Positions 8,801 to 17,868 of a stretch of DNA of 64,000 bases are shown one piece after another. A program made the translations under genes and the position numbers. The notes under the pieces are model-generated. The model made no database searches and had not been told where the DNA came from. It worked only from the letters and a program-made list of their open reading frames with translations. The stretch is from Ectobius pallidus (taxonomy: Eukaryota; Arthropoda; Insecta; Blattodea; Ectobiidae). The stretch lies in contig CAXKWD010000006.1 in assembly GCA_964059195.1 (NCBI GenBank), positions 2,162,530 to 2,226,529 on the forward strand, in the 5' to 3' direction. The number at the start of each line of letters is the position of its first letter. The stretch's first letter is position 1.

Positions 8801-11163
8801 TTAAACACTACCCTTAGCTTTGTAGTAGTAGAATCGTCTTTGATTACATGCTGATGAGGTATATAATATGCATGGGGACCGTCTTCATAATATCCTTGGT
8901 GAATTGGTTCCATGTGACCAAGTTCTTCATATTGAGACATGAAATCTGCGTATTGTAGGTGAATTTCTGGGTTCTTGAGGAGTCTAGATTCTGTGGAAAA
9001 GAAACGTTTCAAAGCGCCATCTCTAGAAGTGCCTAAAGAAGTTGTAGGTGCTTTAAAAGGTAATGTCACCATGTATCTGCCTGTATCAGTTCTTTGAATC
9101 GTCTCGGTGAACAGCTTTTCACATTCTTCATCCTCCTGCGATCGAGGGGGCGAGGCAGTTTCTTCTATCTCCCAAAACTTTTCCATTTGCTTGTGTATTT
9201 GCTCAGTGATGCTGATGTGACATTTAGCAATTTGTTGTCTAGGCTTTTGGCAATTAATTTGTCCAGCAAGGATCCATCCAAGTCTTGTCTCTCTTAGGGA
9301 TGCTTTAAGATGATGTTGGTTGTACACTGTAATAGTTCTCCCAGTTATCAAATTCCAAAATATGTCAGCTCCTAAGAGAATGTCAATATGAGCTGGTATG
9401 TTGAATTCAGTATGAGCTAAGATAATGTCTTCAGGAATTTGTAGGGCCCTTACATCTATGGGCGCACTGGGAATATCATTGGCTATTTGCTCTATTACCA
9501 AACATTGCATATGGCGTTTATAACCTTGCCCGTAAGCATCTCTCAGTTGAAAATTACTTGTTTGCAATACGTTTGAAGTGTGTAGGTTCACACCTGTGGC
9601 AGCTACTGATGTTTGTTTTGTAGGTAGTTGAAGTTTGTTAACTAGATCTTTTGTTATGAAAGTATGAGTCGCACCCGAGTCCAAAAGTGCTCTTGCTTTA
9701 TGAAATTTGCCGTTTCTGGCTTTAACAAGAACTTGTGCTGTTGCTAGAAAAGTATGTATGTTACTGTTGGCTTGAGCATTATTAGCAAATGCAGTACCTG
9801 TAGTGTTAGGAGTGGAAGCTGTTGGCTGTTCTCTCCATTCTGCTCGCTGCTTTGTGGGCGTTCTATAAGAGCTTTGTTGCTTATGGGACGAATGATAAGA
9901 GTTGTGGGAGGTACCATTACTCACAGGTTGCCTTTCTTGATGCAACATGGTGTGATGTCTCTTGTGACAAGTAAAGCAATTAGTAGATTTACAATCACTC
10001 AGGCTGTGATTTCCCCTTAGGCAATTGCTGCACAGTCTGTTGCTGGATACAGTGTTCCATCTTTGTTGATTGTTCATGTTGGCAAATCTAGGACACCTAA
10101 ACAACAGATGCTCTTCGTTACAGAGTAGGCGAGCATTGTTTGCATTAACCACAAATGAGCGGGAAGTGCTGGGCTCATTGTATACTTGCTTAAAGCTATT
10201 GGGTTTTAATTGGCAAGTAGTTTCCTTCGAAAGCGATTCTAGAGCTTGTCCTCTTTTTTGCAGGAATGTACAGAAGTCTGCAAAAGTATCTGGTTGATTA
10301 GAAGAGCTTTCTAAGTTCCATGCCTTTAGCGTAGTGGAATCTAATTTGGATAGCATGAGGTAAACCAGTATGTAGTCCCATCTCAGACTGTCTTGTGTTA
10401 TAGATTCTATGGATCTAACCTGGCGTTTGAAGTGATCAAGCAAGTCCATCAGTGATTTTGAGGATTCTCTGGGAATTCTCTCATATTCCACAATGGATTG
10501 CAACAGATGCTGTAGAATAACTTTGTTGTTTTGGTATCTCTCGTTGAGAAGGTTCCAAGCTATTTCATAGTTTTCTGCTGTGAGAGACAGAGTGTCTATT
10601 AATTTAGCTGCTGGGCCTTTCACTGCTAGTCTCAGATAATGAAATTTCTGTACTCCACCTAGCGAAGTGCTAGCATGAACCAGTGAAATGAACATTTCTT
10701 TGAATGGCAGCCAGTCTTCATGTTTGCCATCAAAGTTAGGTAGGTCTATTTTAGGTAGATTTACTCTTGTGTGATCGGCTGAAGTTTGCTGAATCACATT
10801 TTGAGGCACTTGTTGTGTGTTGTTCAGCTGAACAAATTCTCTCTCAAACTGCCTGATATGTCTATAGGCTAGGCCTATAGCTGAATAGTATTTTACTTCG
10901 AATTCTTGCCTTTCTCTTTCCCTGTCGGGGTCACCTTGCAATGCTTCTAATTTGGATTGATATTCGTCGAATTCTTTATAAAGGGATTCTTCTTGAGCCA
11001 AACGACACTTGGCTTCGTCTACACTGTATTCACTTATACTAAGTTCTTCCACATATTGTTTGAATCTGGTGAGTCTTCCTTTTATCACAGCACGTTTCTG
11101 TTTATAGTTTTTCACTTGTGAAGCCTCGGTGGCAAGCACTTGAGCTTGTTCCTTATCTGTCAT
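5785..11163 (-). CDS. BEL/Pao gag-pol polyprotein, intact 1792 codons
   Basis: A single frame encodes all BEL/Pao domains in order. The N-terminal gag region contains a DUF1759-like block (about residue 140, PNFDGKHEDWLPFKEMF). It is followed by cysteine/histidine knuckles (about 385-410, CSNCLRGNHSLSDC). An aspartic protease has DSGATHTF at about 494. The reverse transcriptase has YVDDL at about 906, and RNase H has FCDAS at about 1080. The integrase zinc region lies near 1390, and its core has acidic residues at about 1455 (DVDYVGPL), 1523 (LDNGRNF) and 1574 (GLVERSNRS). The C-terminal tail is DUF5641-like. The ATG context (caccATG) is the same in BEL-2. The last ~24 codons run through a C15 tract into the 3' LTR, so the native C terminus is uncertain. 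The enzymes would copy element RNA into DNA and integrate it. Confidence 0.95.
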   Translation of the reverse strand: MTDKEQAQVLATEASQVKNYKQKRAVIKGRLTRFKQYVEELSISEYSVDEAKCRLAQEESLYKEFDEYQSKLEALQGDPDRERERQEFEVKYYSAIGLAYRHIRQFEREFVQLNNTQQVPQNVIQQTSADHTRVNLPKIDLPNFDGKHEDWLPFKEMFISLVHASTSLGGVQKFHYLRLAVKGPAAKLIDTLSLTAENYEIAWNLLNERYQNNKVILQHLLQSIVEYERIPRESSKSLMDLLDHFKRQVRSIESITQDSLRWDYILVYLMLSKLDSTTLKAWNLESSSNQPDTFADFCTFLQKRGQALESLSKETTCQLKPNSFKQVYNEPSTSRSFVVNANNARLLCNEEHLLFRCPRFANMNNQQRWNTVSSNRLCSNCLRGNHSLSDCKSTNCFTCHKRHHTMLHQERQPVSNGTSHNSYHSSHKQQSSYRTPTKQRAEWREQPTASTPNTTGTAFANNAQANSNIHTFLATAQVLVKARNGKFHKARALLDSGATHTFITKDLVNKLQLPTKQTSVAATGVNLHTSNVLQTSNFQLRDAYGQGYKRHMQCLVIEQIANDIPSAPIDVRALQIPEDIILAHTEFNIPAHIDILLGADIFWNLITGRTITVYNQHHLKASLRETRLGWILAGQINCQKPRQQIAKCHISITEQIHKQMEKFWEIEETASPPRSQEDEECEKLFTETIQRTDTGRYMVTLPFKAPTTSLGTSRDGALKRFFSTESRLLKNPEIHLQYADFMSQYEELGHMEPIHQGYYEDGPHAYYIPHQHVIKDDSTTTKLRVVFNASYKTSSGLFLNDLLYTGPCVQPDLYTTLIRFRCHPYVLKADIENMYRMILLQPQQRSYQRIFWRYNKNEPVKIFQLATVTYGQACSAYAATRVLNKLAEDEKERYPRAAKILSNQFYVDDLLATFSTEQEAIDVAQELTQLLHTGGFNLTKFCSNSDSVFQTILSNKRSTESITKLEDDDTVKTLGLQWNPKIDTLQYSVRQLPTAKTKRQILSAICTLFDPQGLISPIIASAKRIMQQIWLCNIGWDEEAPEHIQQAWENLNNQLPEIQSYRIPRNILSSHYSKLELHIFCDASPTTYGAACYVKTTGRKRYNHVQLLTSKSKVAPLKEITLPRLELCAAVLAAQLYAKIKSALTVDISHVHFWTDSLITLQWVTQEPHKWSNFVAHRVTKIQQLTKDCIWSYVPTQHNPADVITRPTTPYKLKNNHLWWNGPEFLKLDQAQEPTIHITTPTEELSELKASAKALVVTQPQDNLLNKYSTFSRLNKIVAYCLRFKHNCLNKNDKLTGPLTLTEFQASHDVILRQLQQEAFGQEIAHLKQKNYVDRCSPLLPLHPFLDSAGLLRVGGRIQRSDLSYDSKHQILLPSKHHLTALIIRDLHIKNLHEGPQGLLYTVRQRYWPIRGVQTVKSALKGCLICFRHHPLSSKQIMGNLPEHRVTKRRAFEATDVDYVGPLTLKPVSGRSRTTYKAYVCMYLCLATKAVHIDLVTSASSEAFIASLQRFTSRRGLPAYLYLDNGRNFVVAETELKQLYDIFKSEIVQQEILQYTTSMGMDFHFLPPRASHMAGLVERSNRSMKTLLYKTMRNTVYSYEECYTTLCKIEAIINSRPLTPMSSDINDLSALSPGHFLIGAPLNSIPSPSLKITPDSRLSRYQLIEKQTQHIWDRWSKEYLNTLQQRQKWQTEQPNIKVGDLVIMKVDNAPPLVWPLARILEVYPGPDGSVRVVTLKTANSVLKRPISKICLLPLQETFLVSGCPPPPPACNFIHKVRKISEIILIYKFLNVF

Positions 11164-11559
11164 GGTGCTAACAGGGTGGGCAGTGTGTGTGGATAACTGT
11201 CACTTACCTTACAATATGCTGAAATAGCTGTTGTAGTCCGACAGGCCAGACACAGCTTTGAGAGCGCAGGTACTCTCTTGATTTTACAGTAATTGTTATC
11301 TGTGAAATCACCAAGTTGTATTAGTATTGAATATACATAAACATTTACAAAGTACAATTTAATGTTATGCCATTCAAGAAAGGAAAGCATCACGATGCAG
11401 AAAAGGTGGATAAGGTTCGCTGAGAGTCAGAAAATATGATTTCTGCTCGGCAAGAACCAGCAAATATGTAATCTGCTATGTTAAGGAACAGGAAATACAT
11501 CCAGCCCTGTTGAAGGGCAGAAAATAGATCCGGCCCTGATGAGGACCAAGATAAACTTA
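11164..11559 (-). repeat. BEL-1 leader with ~30-bp tandem units and probable primer-binding site
   Basis: Between the 5' LTR and gag, about 11420-11559 consists of four to five diverged ~30-bp units. On the plus strand each has the pattern g-tgaggaacagaaaatat followed by an atccgccct-like half. The unit touching the LTR contains gaggaccaag, which on the coding strand reads CTTGGTCCTC about 10 nt from the LTR, the likely primer-binding site. Which tRNA would prime cannot be settled by eye. BEL-2 has the same design at 31534-31641. Confidence 0.7.
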
Positions 11560-11979
11560 TGTAAGGTTTTACAAAGAACAAAGTAAAGTAAAATAAGGAC
11601 AAACATAAAGGAAACTAAGGATCTCTGGTTGTGGACTGTATATGGGTGATTCAGTTGAAATGGCACAACAAACATAGAAGAGAACACTATTTATATATTT
11701 TGAAGTAGTAGAAATATACAATAAATTAACAATATCTTTAAATAAGAATTTTACTTCGACTCATACAAACTCTATTTTGAGTTAAAATTAAAGGTTAGAA
11801 AGTAGAGCATTAAGCTCAAACAAGATCAGCTGACTGTGCTGTCTCTAGAAAAAATGTAATTGGCTGTTTGCCCATAAATTCCAAACCAATTTATATATTC
11901 ACAAATTACAGTTTATATTGTAGCAAAATGGCACTGCCTTATTTGGTGGCAAAAGTATATTATATACTCGAATCTAAAT
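11560..11979 (-). repeat. BEL-1 5' LTR, gag-proximal part
   Basis: This is the first 420 bp (plus-strand order) of the 5' LTR, matching 4522-4945. It stops after gaatctaaat, where the CR1-like LINE begins. The LTR resumes at 17869. The 12 bp aagaaaatagag present in the other LTR are missing at the joint, so the LINE insertion came with a small target deletion, not a duplication. Confidence 0.93.
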
Positions 11980-12121
11980 GTAGATGTAGATGTAGATGTA
12001 GATATCTCGTCCTGTAGATCCTGTGTTGAGCGGGGCTCAAGGATATAGAACACGTCAGATCAAAAAATACATGCATGTTATAACAATAATATAGGCCTAC
12101 AGAAACTGTAAGCTGCCAAAT

Positions 12122-15100
12122 TTATCCAAGCTGGAAATATTCCTCCAAATTGTAGAAGGTGTGAGTTATTAAAAATTCCTTGACAGCTGTTTTGAAAGGT
12201 TTGCTCTTTCTTTGAATACATAATAATTTAATGTTGTTTGGAAGCTTGTTATATATCTGTACTGCAGAATAATAAGGACCCTTCTGAAAGAGTTTTAACG
12301 AGTTATTTGGTCTGTGTAGATCATTCATGTTTCTGGTAGTACGTCCGTGTACACTAAAATTAGTTTGAAATTTATCAATATTATTCACTACATAACACAT
12401 AACAGAGTATATATACTCCCCTGTAAGAGTGAGGACTTTTAATTTTTCAAATAGCGGTTTACAAGATTCCCTTTTTTTCTTTCCACATATTATTCTTATT
12501 GCCCGCTTTTGTAATCTAAATATTTTCTCCCTATGGGAAGAGTTGCCCCAGAATATGATCCCGTACCTCATTACCGAGTGAAAATATGCAAAATATACCA
12601 TAAGTAATGCATCCTGTTTTAATATATTATTCAAAATTCTTAAAGCAAAGCACGCTGAACTCAGTTTTGGACCTATCATTTCTATGTGTGTCTTCCAGTC
12701 AAGATTTTGGTCAATTTGCAGTCCTAAAAATTGTACATTGCCAATTTCTTGTATGATTTGTGTTCCATAATTAATTTCAAGATTTGAGATACATCTGTTT
12801 TTTGTTCTAAATTGTATAAAATGGGTCTTATCAATATTAAGTGTCATTTTATTAGCTAGAAACCATGTGTTTAACTCGTGAAAAGCCTTTGTAGCTCAGT
12901 AGCGGCTCGTACTTGTAAACGTAGGTGAAGCTCAAATCAAGGTTTGCAAAATTCATGTCGGTGCATCAACAGTAGGAAATACAAAGTTCTCCCACAAGGG
13001 GAAGAAGGTAGCTTTATATTTATCCCTGCTATCAATGCACATAGACCTACATGCACGTTATTATGTTACATTTCTTACCTATTTGTTGTATATCCTCCAG
13101 AGCACGAATAACATTTAAAAAGTCACAGACTCCAGTTTCATTCAATGCCTAAGGTGAAGGCATGGCCAACAGCATAGCTTTTTAATGTAATAGTTCCTAC
13201 ATAACCACTGGTGCTGGTTGTACCACGAAGTGATTCATTTGTCTTTGTATGGTTTGCTAGCCTGGGAATTTAACTTTCCTCTTATTAGCCTATACTCTCT
13301 CCAACGACTAAAGGGAGTTTGTATCCGTTTTAACAGATACAGTTTTACATTACAGCTTGTGATAAATTTATATTGCCAAACACAATGAAACTAAACAGCA
13401 TTTTTTTTTTTTAACTGAAGCTCACCTGAACTAATAAAGTGAAATCACTCTTAAATATACGTTACGAACAATCACAACTAACACATAGCAACACATGGAA
13501 CAGACTGACAATTTGGAGAGAATGCATGTTCCCACGAATATTCATCAGAGTAGAATGACTGTGTTCAAAACATAAAACTTACTTTCCATTTCCTTCCCTG
13601 CTACAGTACTTTAAAATTATTAGTGGGATTCTCAATTAAGAATCTGCAAAAATGTAGCCCCCCCCCCAAAAAAAGCGAGGAAATATAATGCCTTCATATC
13701 TTACTTAATAAAACTTAGAAAATAGAATCAGAGCTAAATTTATTTTACTGTACTTTGTAGGAAAACTACAGTATTTAGGAAAGAAGTGTCATTTGGACGG
13801 TCCCGGCCGGGGAGACAAGTAGTCATAAATCTATCGGCTTAGCTCGGTGAGTATAGGCAAGGAGGCAAGAAGACCAAAAATTGTCTGCTTCAAATATGAC
13901 GTATATCCCAATGAGAGGGTGGAGTGGTGGGGGAAATTTTCTACGCGTTGCCATAGCAACCGCTGTAAACATGAAGACCAAAACTTGCTGGAAAGTTTGT
14001 GCTTCAACCAGTCCATTGGTCTTCCGTGATCGCCATTCTGGTGACTATTGGAGGAACTGCGAAACACTGTCTCTGGCGCGAACATTCAAACAATATATTA
14101 CTGAATTTGAACTACAGTAAAAGTAATAATGATAATAATACTAATATAATATTTATAATGATCATTAAAAAAAATTAAAAATAAAATTGGAATAAAATAA
14201 ATAACAAATGGTAGGTGAATTTGTTCTTCACCATCTTCCCCTGAATAGCCGCTACTGTTGTAGCTATTCTTGATAAATGTTCTTGTGACGTTCCTGTTAC
14301 AAGTACACTAGTATCATCTGCGAAGAGCAATACCTTTGATTCGTCACTTAAGTTATAGGGCAAGTCATTAATGAAAATTAAAAAGAGCAAAGGTCCTAGT
14401 ATTGATCCCTGAGGTACCCCATTCTTAACAACCCCTAAGTTAGATTCATTTCCATTTATTATTACCTTTTAAGTTCTATCAGAAAGATATGATTTGAACC
14501 ACTTAAGTGTTAAATTATCGAACCCATAATGATCCAATTTTTGAAGTAATATTTCATGATTTATACAGTCAAACGCTTTAGCTAAGTCGCAGAAAATTCC
14601 CAGAGCATATTTCTTTTTATCTAACGCTTCCAGTATTTCTGTAGTAAGTTGAAATGTAGCATTCTCAGTGGACATGCCACTTCTAAATCCAAACTGAGAT
14701 GAAGTAAGAATGTCATTCAAATTAAGATAGTGTATTATGCGTTTGTACATGACTTTTTCAAAAACTTTTGAAAATGAGGTTGAGAGCGATATAGGTCTAT
14801 AATTTGATGGTAGATTTTTGTCACCTTTTTTAAAGAGGGGCTTAACAATAGCATGCTTCAGTCTTTCTGGAAATATTCCATTTTCTAATGAACAATTGCA
14901 TATGTGACTAAGAGGTTTACTGAGTTCCGATGAGCAACTTTTTAATAACCTACCACTTATCTCATCCCATCCAGACGAGCTTTTACTTTTGAGAGACTTG
15001 ATTATATTTTCAATTTCTTTGTGAGAAGTCAGGTTCAATTGAAATCTATGGTTCCAAACTGTAGATTTTGTTAGTAGGTCTACTGCCTTAATGTTAATAT

Positions 15101-16463
15101 TATTTATAGGAATACATTTCTCTGCAATATTTATAAAGTGACTATTAAAAGCATTTGTAATGTCTGATAAATTATCTAGTTTTATGTCTTGGTATATTAA
15201 TGATGTACAATCATTGTTTCCCTTTGTTCTCCCTGTTTCGTTTTTTATTATATTCCATACAGTCTTAACTTTATTATTTGATTTATCAATTACTTGTGAA
15301 AAATGCCTACTTTTTGCTTCTTTGATTACTTTCTTCAGTATGTTGCAATACTTTTTATAGTATTCCTTATGAGTTTGGTTGTTACTGGTTCTATATTTTA
15401 GGTAGAGCTCTCTTTTGTTTGCACATGATATTTTAATACCAGCAGTTAACCATGTGTTATTCCTTGAATTAGGTAAATTAGCAGTTTTCTTTTTTGGAAA
15501 ATTTGCCTCAAAATGTCGTGACACTATGTTTAGGAATTCACTTAATTTACTATCTACTTTGTCATAGGATAACATAGATTCCCACTTTTCATTCGCAAGA
15601 TCTTGTTTGAAATTTAAAATTGAATCGTCATTCATTACTCTAGTCATATTACTATGAGCATGTTTACTGTTCGAATTTACTTTAATATTGTTCAGCACTA
15701 ACATTTGTGCATCATGATCTGATAATCCATTTAATATTGGAAATACTTTAAAATTAAAATGTTTTTCTATATCTATGAATATATTATCTATTGTTGTTTG
15801 GGAGTCGTTCTGAATTCTCGTTGGAAAGTTTACTATGAAATCTAGATTATAGCTACCCAATAAAGATATCAGTCTGATCTTCTTCTCACTATCAATTGAG
15901 AAATCTACATTAAAGTCCCCACACAGTATAATATTTACATTAGTACTATACAGTGAATTAAGAACCCTTTCTAACTGATTTACAAAATAATTGAAATTAC
16001 CTGATGGTGCCCTGTAAATGGTTAGTATTGCAAATGTATCATTGTCAAAATCCAATCTGGCTGAACAACATTCAAAATCCTGTTCTTTACAGAAAGAACT
16101 TGTGTCTATATCACTGAAATGTAAGTTTCTTTTGATAAATATACTCTCACCTCCACATTTTAAGGAATGTCTACAAAATTTTGAACATAGTGAAAAGTTA
16201 TCAATTTTTAATTGTTCCAGATCTGTTTCTGCACAGTGGTGTTCCGTTAGACAAATAACTTGAATTTCCTGTTTTTTAGAATTAATTGTATCCTGAATGG
16301 CTAAGTTAAATTCTTCAATTTTATTTTCAAGCCCCCTTATGTTTTGATGAAATACTGCAAATGATTTATTATTTCTAGCTATAGGCCTTAGTGTATTACT
16401 ATTATTGACTTTAGATATGCATATAGGCCTAAGCTGTTGGATTCTTTCACTTAGATTCCCCCT
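12122..16463 (-). pseudogene. CR1-like ORF2: endonuclease-reverse transcriptase, broken by one stop and a hAT insertion
   Basis: The frame opens at 16463 in the -1 frame relative to ORF1 and has no ATG for at least 136 codons. Endonuclease motifs are visible: QNIRGL, then CLTEHH, CGDFNVDF and LSDHD. The reverse transcriptase follows, with FKKGDKNLPSNYRPISL, QFGFRSGMSTE, FCDLAKAFDC, GVPQGSILGPLLF and LLFADDTSV. An in-frame TAA at 14469-14471 interrupts it, most simply a CAA-to-TAA change. A hAT element (12897-14257) splits it; with that element and one target copy left out, the frame continues correctly. The C-terminal part (12122-12888) ends FYNLEEYF. The role is nicking of target DNA and target-primed reverse transcription. 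Confidence 0.9.
12897..14257. mobile_element. Non-autonomous hAT-type transposon
   Basis: The 1361-bp insert is flanked by exact 8-bp copies of TTGTAGCT (12889-12896 and 14258-14265), the duplication length typical of hAT. Its ends are inverted: the left starts CAGTAGCGGCT and the right, reversed, also starts CAGTAGCGGCT. A weaker match follows (GTGAAG...CAAAT). CAG-starting ends with GGCGGCT-like words are common in hAT elements. No transposase frame lies inside, so it must have been moved in trans. It sits within LINE ORF2 and is therefore the youngest layer of this stack. Confidence 0.92.
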
Positions 16464-17545
16464 AAAAAACGAGTCGAGCCACCATCTATGACAGGAATAG
16501 GCCTGTTACAATCTAGTACATTACACTTCAGCTCCTCTGCAACCAGTGCTGCCAGTGTCTTCTTTCCTCGAAGGTTGAGATGAAGTCCATGCCTGGTATA
16601 CTCTTCCCTTCTTAAGCTGCTAACAGAAACAACATTGAAGTTAATATGATCACTAGAGAATTTCCACAACTTATCATTTACAGCTTTTACCTTTGATCGA
16701 AGCGAGGGCTTGTCGTACCTGTGGAATAATTCAACAAAATCTATATTAGTATGCATGCTACTTTCAGAAATACTATCAAAATCTGCTGCAACTGAATAGC
16801 TCGGATCTCTGTCTAAGCTGTTCCCGGCTCCTCCAATAATCACCACCCGGTCCTCCTTGGTGAATCCTTTGGTCAGTCCCTTGATACCTGAAACAACATC
16901 ACTAAGTCCAGCATTAGGTTTACATAAACATTGCACTTGAAAATCGTCTCCTACGGCATCTTGAAGAGCAGATCCCATGTGTCTGGCATGACTGCTACCT
17001 AAAACTAAAATCTTTCTCTTATTAGCGGGCCTACAAGTAGTAGCTGGTCTGGGTGGCTGGGCTTCTTCTGTTTCTACAGCATCATCTTCAGTATCTAGAA
17101 CAGAGAATCTATTGTTAGTACTGACAGGCTGAGGGTTCTGCACTGCTATCTCATTCATTCTGGATGATCTCCTTCTGCGATTAGGCCTTCTCAGAATATC
17201 TGCAAAGGAAACGAAACTGGAATTAAAATTTACATCATCACTAGTTCCTTCCATGAGGTCAACCTGCAAGTTACAATTTACATCATTATAATTTACTGGT
17301 ACATCATTTCTGCCCTTCAGTTCAGCTTGCAGTTTCTTCACGTCGTCCTGTAACAAATCAATAGCACATTTTAGGTCATTAATCTCCCTGTCCTTGATGC
17401 AAAGTCTGCACAGCCAATCTCCATCGGGAACATCATCCAAACATAACCTAACACATTTAAAATGAAACCACACATCACATGAATCACACTGTATACCCTC
17501 ATCTACATGGTCAGTACAATTTCCACATAACCCGCTGGAAGTCAT
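16451..17545 (-). CDS. CR1-like ORF1: PHD-type zinc finger plus SGNH esterase-like domain
   Basis: I start the 364-residue frame at the ATG at 17545 (MTSSGLCGNC), because the frame further upstream opens only with a TTG. Residues about 5-50 hold a PHD-like Cys/His cluster (CGNC, CDSCDVWFHFKC, WLCRLC). A short coiled-coil-like stretch follows (about 52-80), then a low-complexity linker. From about residue 180 there is an SGNH-hydrolase pattern: GSSHARH as the serine block, GGAGNS as the third block and HGLHLN as the histidine block. CR1-group ORF1 proteins often pair these domains, and the product probably binds element RNA. The frame ends at TAA 16451-16453, four codons after a T TTT TTA heptamer. 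Confidence 0.88.
   Translation of the reverse strand: MTSSGLCGNCTDHVDEGIQCDSCDVWFHFKCVRLCLDDVPDGDWLCRLCIKDREINDLKCAIDLLQDDVKKLQAELKGRNDVPVNYNDVNCNLQVDLMEGTSDDVNFNSSFVSFADILRRPNRRRRSSRMNEIAVQNPQPVSTNNRFSVLDTEDDAVETEEAQPPRPATTCRPANKRKILVLGSSHARHMGSALQDAVGDDFQVQCLCKPNAGLSDVVSGIKGLTKGFTKEDRVVIIGGAGNSLDRDPSYSVAADFDSISESSMHTNIDFVELFHRYDKPSLRSKVKAVNDKLWKFSSDHINFNVVSVSSLRREEYTRHGLHLNLRGKKTLAALVAEELKCNVLDCNRPIPVIDGGSTRFLGGI
16463..16469 (-). promoter_or_regulatory. Candidate -1 ribosomal frameshift site joining ORF1 to ORF2
   Basis: Read on the minus strand in the ORF1 frame, the sequence is cgT TTT TTA GGG GGA ATC TAA. The heptamer T TTT TTA has the X XXY YYZ form of a -1 slippery site. A slip there gives AGG GGG AAT CTA, which is exactly the ORF2 frame. 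A weak stem could form about 29 nt downstream (cttag...ctaaag around a short atatgcatat palindrome), farther away than usual. Frameshifting is inferred, not shown. Confidence 0.6.
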
Positions 17546-17868
17546 TTCTGCAACAGAGAAAGAACAAAAAGTTAGTAAAATCAGAAACAATGATAATAAG
17601 ACAAAGGAATAATAATAATATTAAAGTGACGATAATAGGCGTGTCTGTGAACAGCTGATTTCCTAACAAAATGACGGACAGCTAGTAGCCTAGGCTATTG
17701 TAATTTGTAAGTTAAATAGAAAAGGCTTTAAATGATTAACTTGCAAAATTTATGTTTGAGAAAAAAAAATATATTAACTTCAATTATATTTAAAAGTTAT
17801 AACTCAGATACTAGCTAATTAATATTGAAAAACTATAAAGATTCTCGGAGCTGATTTCGTAACAATAT

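Larger units (their letters stand above)
11980..17868 (-). mobile_element. CR1-like LINE, near full length, inside the BEL-1 5' LTR
   Basis: On the minus strand the element has ORF1 (zinc finger plus esterase-like domain), ORF2 (endonuclease and reverse transcriptase) and a 3' end made of a (CTACAT)n microsatellite (plus strand gtagat repeats at 11980-12003). These features, and the lack of a target duplication, fit the CR1 group. The total is 5889 bp, or about 4.5 kb once the 1361-bp hAT insertion is removed, a normal full length. Its borders are exact because the interrupted LTR can be compared with the intact one at 4522-5856. Confidence 0.92.

Noticed and set aside
11540..11559. Naming the priming tRNA of BEL-1
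   Set aside because: Only about six bases (TGGTCC) are shared by the two BEL elements, too few to name a tRNA.
12122..12847. Stand-alone small reverse-transcriptase gene
   Set aside because: It is the C-terminal part of LINE ORF2, separated from the rest only by the hAT insertion; the frame joins exactly when the insertion is left out.
13831..14120. Coding frames inside the hAT element
   Set aside because: Frames on both strands overlap each other and show no transposase motif; the element looks non-autonomous.
16055..16055. Start of LINE ORF2 at 16055
   Set aside because: The codon is TTG, and the frame, with endonuclease motifs, continues 136 codons upstream to ORF1.
17590..17590. Start of LINE ORF1 at 17590
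   Set aside because: The codon is TTG; the first ATG is at 17545, directly before the zinc-finger region.
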